Origin: Salinispora arenicola
GTDB lineage: Bacteria; Actinomycetota; Actinomycetes; Mycobacteriales; Micromonosporaceae
Length of the DNA stretch: 64,000 nucleotides
Reading direction: 5' to 3'
NCBI RefSeq assembly: GCF_006716065.1
Contig: NZ_VFOL01000001.1
Coordinates: 2,170,001-2,234,000 of the forward strand
A model generated the notes under the pieces. It saw only the letters and a list, made by a program, of their open reading frames with translations. It did no database searches and was not told where the DNA came from. Position 1 is the stretch's first letter. Each line of letters starts with the position of its first letter. Positions 61,690 to 64,000 of the stretch are shown one piece after another. Both the position numbers and the translations under genes were made by a program.

Positions 61690-62180
61690 ACCGCTGCCAC
61701 GCCTCTACGGATGGCCGGCCGGGGGAACTGCTGAAACTCGGCTACCGGCTCCAGGTCGCTGTCGCAGTCGACACTGCGCACGACGGTGTCCGCTCGCAGG
61801 TAACGGAGCACCTGATCGAGTAGGCCCTTCAGGTCGTTCGCCTGTTCGGGGATCGTCACTCGGTTGGCGGCCTCCCAGAATGCTCGGTTGTCCCGAGCCC
61901 CCTGGTCGGGTCTGTGCATCGTGAACCCGTCGCGGTGGTCGTAGTGGGGTGGCTCAGCCGGTGGCGGTGATGCCGCCGGCATCGCCGCATGCGGCAAGAG
62001 AAGGCCGTGGGCGACCAGCTCGCTGAATGCCTCCGCCCAGGGCCTACACCGTCCCCCGGTGCCGCACTTGGGGCAGCCGCCGTCCATCTGCTGGTGGGCG
62101 CTCAAGTCCTGCCACCATCGGTCGATGGTGGCAGCGGCCGGCTTCACCGCCGCTCTCGCGCCCGTTGCGGAGGCGCCCAA
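61680..62180 (-). CDS. Hypothetical protein with a CPKC-type cysteine cluster
   Basis: 166 residues. After a short Ala-rich start comes TIDRWWQDLSAHQQMDGGCP and a CPKCGTGGRCRPWAEA cluster with three Cys residues, likely metal-binding. A second part (NDLKGLLDQVLRYLRADTVV) is helical. Palindrome copy 7 lies in the coding region in a different frame. It overlaps the preceding gene by 37 bases, so the start might be further in. The function is unknown. Confidence 0.6.
   Translation of the reverse strand: MGASATGARAAVKPAAATIDRWWQDLSAHQQMDGGCPKCGTGGRCRPWAEAFSELVAHGLLLPHAAMPAASPPPAEPPHYDHRDGFTMHRPDQGARDNRAFWEAANRVTIPEQANDLKGLLDQVLRYLRADTVVRSVDCDSDLEPVAEFQQFPRPAIRRGVAAVPW
61964..61988. repeat. Palindrome family, copy 7
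   Basis: GCGGTGATGCCG, one C, CGGCATCGCCGC: 12-bp arms with a single G-T-type mismatch. In the 61680-62180 gene it encodes AMPAASPP, a frame unlike copies 3-5, which shows that the DNA or RNA shape rather than the peptide is conserved. Confidence 0.75.
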
Positions 62181-62386
62181 GGGTCCTGCCCCGGTTTCCG
62201 AGGGCTGGTCATCGGAGAACAGGCCCGTTGCCTGGCCAGCCGGGTCATTAACGGCCGTGTGTCCAAAATGACCGTCGACTCATCAGCCAGCGGCGGCTGG
62301 AAGGCGCCAGCTCGCGCCCCGTAGCGAGTTGCGGGACCGGTGGCGTCCAACGGTGCGCGGCGGCGGCGAAATAGCCAGTGAACCAT
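62144..62386 (-). CDS. Small basic hypothetical protein
   Basis: 80 residues starting MVHWLFRRRRAPLDATGPAT, with GGGGAG 7 bases before ATG 62386. Strongly basic, with a probably disordered C-terminus (QDPWAPPQRARERR). It starts 4 bases after the stop of the tiny membrane protein gene and overlaps the next gene by 37 bases. The good SD and tight packing support it; no family is recognised. Confidence 0.55.
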   Translation of the reverse strand: MVHWLFRRRRAPLDATGPATRYGARAGAFQPPLADESTVILDTRPLMTRLARQRACSPMTSPRKPGQDPWAPPQRARERR

Positions 62387-62390
62387 AGGT

Positions 62391-62528
62391 CTACTCCCCT
62401 CTAAGATCGGGCAAAGACGGCCCGCCGCAGCCGGGACACCACCCGCTCACCTTTTTGCCGAGCACGAAGCCCACGATCACGGCTAAGGCCAGCAGCACGA
62501 TGCCGCCAGCGACCTGTATGAACAGCAC
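62391..62528 (-). CDS. 45-residue membrane protein with a CPGC knuckle
   Basis: GTG 62528 with AGGGGG 6 bases upstream opens a 45-residue frame. A single helix (VAGGIVLLALAVIVGFVLG) is followed by KKVSGWCPGCGGPSLPDLRG, ending at TAG 62391. The tail should face the cytoplasm, and the Cys pair may bind metal. It is the first gene of the long minus-strand operon and is followed after 4 bases by the next ATG. It is easily missed because of its size. Confidence 0.6.
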   Translation of the reverse strand: MLFIQVAGGIVLLALAVIVGFVLGKKVSGWCPGCGGPSLPDLRGE

Positions 62529-62920
62529 GATGGGCCCCCTCGGACGAAGGTTCAACCGGTCGGTTTACGTCGATGCGGTGGTACCGCCGTGGTGGTGCTG
62601 GACATCGGTGTTACGCGCCGCCTCGAAGCGGGCAGCAGTACTGGCGCCGTCGCGGCGCCACCTCAACGCAGTTCGCGCCCAACCAGCGGACGGAACATCG
62701 TTATGCCCGGCCAGGGCGGTCCGCCGGTCTGCCTGCGGATAGCAGCAGGGTCGGTGTTGCTCATCCAGGATCATCTGCGCATTGCACCGGTGGCTACCCG
62801 GTGCTATCGGGAGTTTCGGGGCGTTGTTTCCCGTGTCGCGGGGAAGTTCCGTGGTCCGCGTTGGATGCGTATCGTTTGGGCGGTGGACGTCAATGCGTGT
62901 CGCTGATCGTGGGTGGTGGA
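62529..62920. other. Divergent promoter region between the preQ0 operon and the XRE regulator
   Basis: 392 bases between GTG 62528 (minus) and ATG 62921 (plus). I see no supported gene and no obvious long repeat. It must hold the promoters for the long operon and for the regulator, and probably operators for the latter; I cannot place -10/-35 boxes with confidence. Confidence 0.5.
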
Positions 62921-64000
62921 ATGGCAGAGGGACGGTCGGAGAGCCTGCGGCGGCAGCAGGCACACTTGGCTGCCGAGTTGCGTTCGGCGGACAAGACCTG
63001 GGTTGAGGCGGCCGAGGTCTTCCAGATGCGGTTCCGGCTCAATCCTCGTGTGGCGTTTCGGTCGGTGCGGGGATGGAGCCAGACGCAGGCAGCCGAGGAG
63101 TGGAACCGCCGCTGGCCCGACGAGCCCAAGACCTTCAAGTCTTTCTCGTACTGGGAGATCTGGCCGGGCAAGGGCGGATACTCACCGTCACACGACAACC
63201 TCGTGCGGCTTGCCGAGATCTACGAATGCAGCGTGGCCGATCTGCTGGCCGACCTGCCGAGCTTCCGTCACCTTGACTCGGCTGCCGGGGCGACTTTGGC
63301 AGTGCCTCGGGGTACGACCAGTACTCTTGCGGGTGAAATCATGGTGCCGAGCGAGGCGGAGACCCTGCTTCGCGACCTGCTCGGCCGGCGCCCCGGTGCG
63401 GAGGCGACTGTTTCGCCACAAGCGGTCGCCACTGGCCTGTACCGCCTGCCCGAGGAGGTCGACTTCGGAGAATTGGCGCAGGTCATCGTTATGTGGATGC
63501 AACGGATACCGCATTACCCGGCCCGCAGGGACATGCTGGGCAAACTGGCTGCCGCGCTCGTTGCCGCGACGGCAGCGCCGCTAACGGACTTGGCGGAGCA
63601 AGCCACCGCCACCCCGGCACAGGATCTCGGCAGGTTCGACCCGGCCACACTGGCGCACTGCGAGGCCATGATGCCCAACCTTCGTAAGCAGGGCGACGTG
63701 CTCGGCGCGAGCGCGACGCTGCCCAGCGCGTTGGCCTACCGACGCATCGCCGAGCAGCAAGCCAGGGCCGCCGCCAACGGCACGCAGCGTGACCGCGCGA
63801 TGGCCACGTACGCCGAGCTGACCCAGCTGACCGGCTGGCTGTGTTTCAACATGGGCGATTACGGCTCGGCGCAACGGTTCTACGACGATGCGCGGGCCGC
63901 CGCGCACGAGGCGCGCGCCGTGGAGCTGGTGACCTACATCCTGTGCACGATGAGCCACCTGGCCACGTGGCAGGGCAAGCCTCGCGTCGGTATCGACCAT
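62921..64000 (+). CDS. XRE-type regulator with helical C-terminal region (runs off the window)
   Basis: 360 residues are visible from ATG 62921 with no stop before the edge. The N-terminal helix-turn-helix part reads VAFRSVRGWSQTQAAEEWNR, then SHDNLVRLAEIYECSVADLL. The C-terminal half (LAYRRIAEQQARAAANGTQR, then TGWLCFNMGDYGSAQRFYDD) looks like TPR-type helical repeats. It is divergent from the preQ0 operon and the probable regulator of it. The upstream ribosome site is weak (GGTGGTGGA). Confidence 0.8.
   Translation, partial: MAEGRSESLRRQQAHLAAELRSADKTWVEAAEVFQMRFRLNPRVAFRSVRGWSQTQAAEEWNRRWPDEPKTFKSFSYWEIWPGKGGYSPSHDNLVRLAEIYECSVADLLADLPSFRHLDSAAGATLAVPRGTTSTLAGEIMVPSEAETLLRDLLGRRPGAEATVSPQAVATGLYRLPEEVDFGELAQVIVMWMQRIPHYPARRDMLGKLAAALVAATAAPLTDLAEQATATPAQDLGRFDPATLAHCEAMMPNLRKQGDVLGASATLPSALAYRRIAEQQARAAANGTQRDRAMATYAELTQLTGWLCFNMGDYGSAQRFYDDARAAAHEARAVELVTYILCTMSHLATWQGKPRVGIDH

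Noticed and set aside
14912..64000. Right attachment site (copy of the tRNA-Thr 3' end)
   Set aside because: I looked for repeats of GATTCCGTCAGGCGGC and found none by eye. The right end may be outside the window or too diverged.
1..64000. CRISPR array
   Set aside because: The regular repeats seen (21 bp at 18.6 kb, 10 bp at 40.6 kb) have no spacers of CRISPR length, and no cas genes are present.
63581..64000. Minus-strand frame at the right edge
   Set aside because: Antisense of the XRE-type regulator, which has clear domain sequence on the plus strand.

Overview
The window is high-GC actinomycete DNA, most likely from the Micromonosporaceae (Micromonospora/Salinispora type). The basis is the composition, the abundance of GTG starts, the gene order topA / MFS-thymidylate kinase fusion / DNA polymerase III delta-prime, and the actinobacterial accessory families (SARP/BTAD regulators, DUF397 with Scr1-like XRE proteins, DUF2637). 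No species can be named from the sequence alone.

1-14.9 kb is conserved chromosome. It holds topA, an aldonolactone-oxidase-like flavoprotein with a divergent TetR regulator, a PLP-dependent amino acid deaminase/aldolase, the MFS-Tmk fusion (which appears to start at an AUC codon), holB, YbaB, two WXG/ESX-like small proteins, ricT and a membrane metallophosphoesterase, ending at tRNA-Thr(CGT).

14.9-36.4 kb is an integrative conjugative element beside the tRNA. The left end is a minus-strand operon of a degenerate methyltransferase-like protein, an orphan DNA methyltransferase, an excisionase-like protein and a tyrosine integrase reading towards the tRNA. A 0.7-kb control region with a 21-bp-period repeat array lies next. 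A sigma-region-4-like regulator follows, and the same 33-bp element occurs upstream of the left operon and upstream of the transfer operon. The transfer operon encodes a type IV secretion apparatus: pilin, VirB6/TrbL, PrgI, VirB4, a membrane protein, VirD4, a replication-relaxation protein and a cell-wall hydrolase. A run of small cargo and regulatory genes follows. No classical relaxase and no right attachment site were seen.

36.4-52.3 kb carries a minus-strand membrane-signalling block: a DUF2637-like protein, a LysM-containing transmembrane SARP, a second transmembrane SARP, and an Hsp70 ATPase fused to a multi-pass membrane region. After it come a zinc-finger protein, a NERD-UvrD nuclease-helicase, a divergent DUF397/XRE pair, and an IS256 remnant that cuts another gene.

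52.3-62.5 kb is a tightly coupled minus-strand operon of about 15 genes, most overlapping at stop/start codons. It makes preQ0 (queC, a tandem-domain queD, queE) and adds a reverse transcriptase with an altered catalytic motif, a formylglycine-enzyme-fold protein, a DUF6884-like protein, two glycosyltransferases, a radical SAM enzyme, a phosphoribosyltransferase, a flap-endonuclease-like 5'-3' exonuclease and a PIG-L deacetylase. Seven copies of a short palindrome with core TGATGCCGSCGGCATCA lie in or beside this operon. A divergent XRE-type regulator at 62.9 kb runs off the window. This operon is the best candidate for an undescribed system: it could make a glycosylated 7-deazapurine, modify a nucleic acid, or act in defence.
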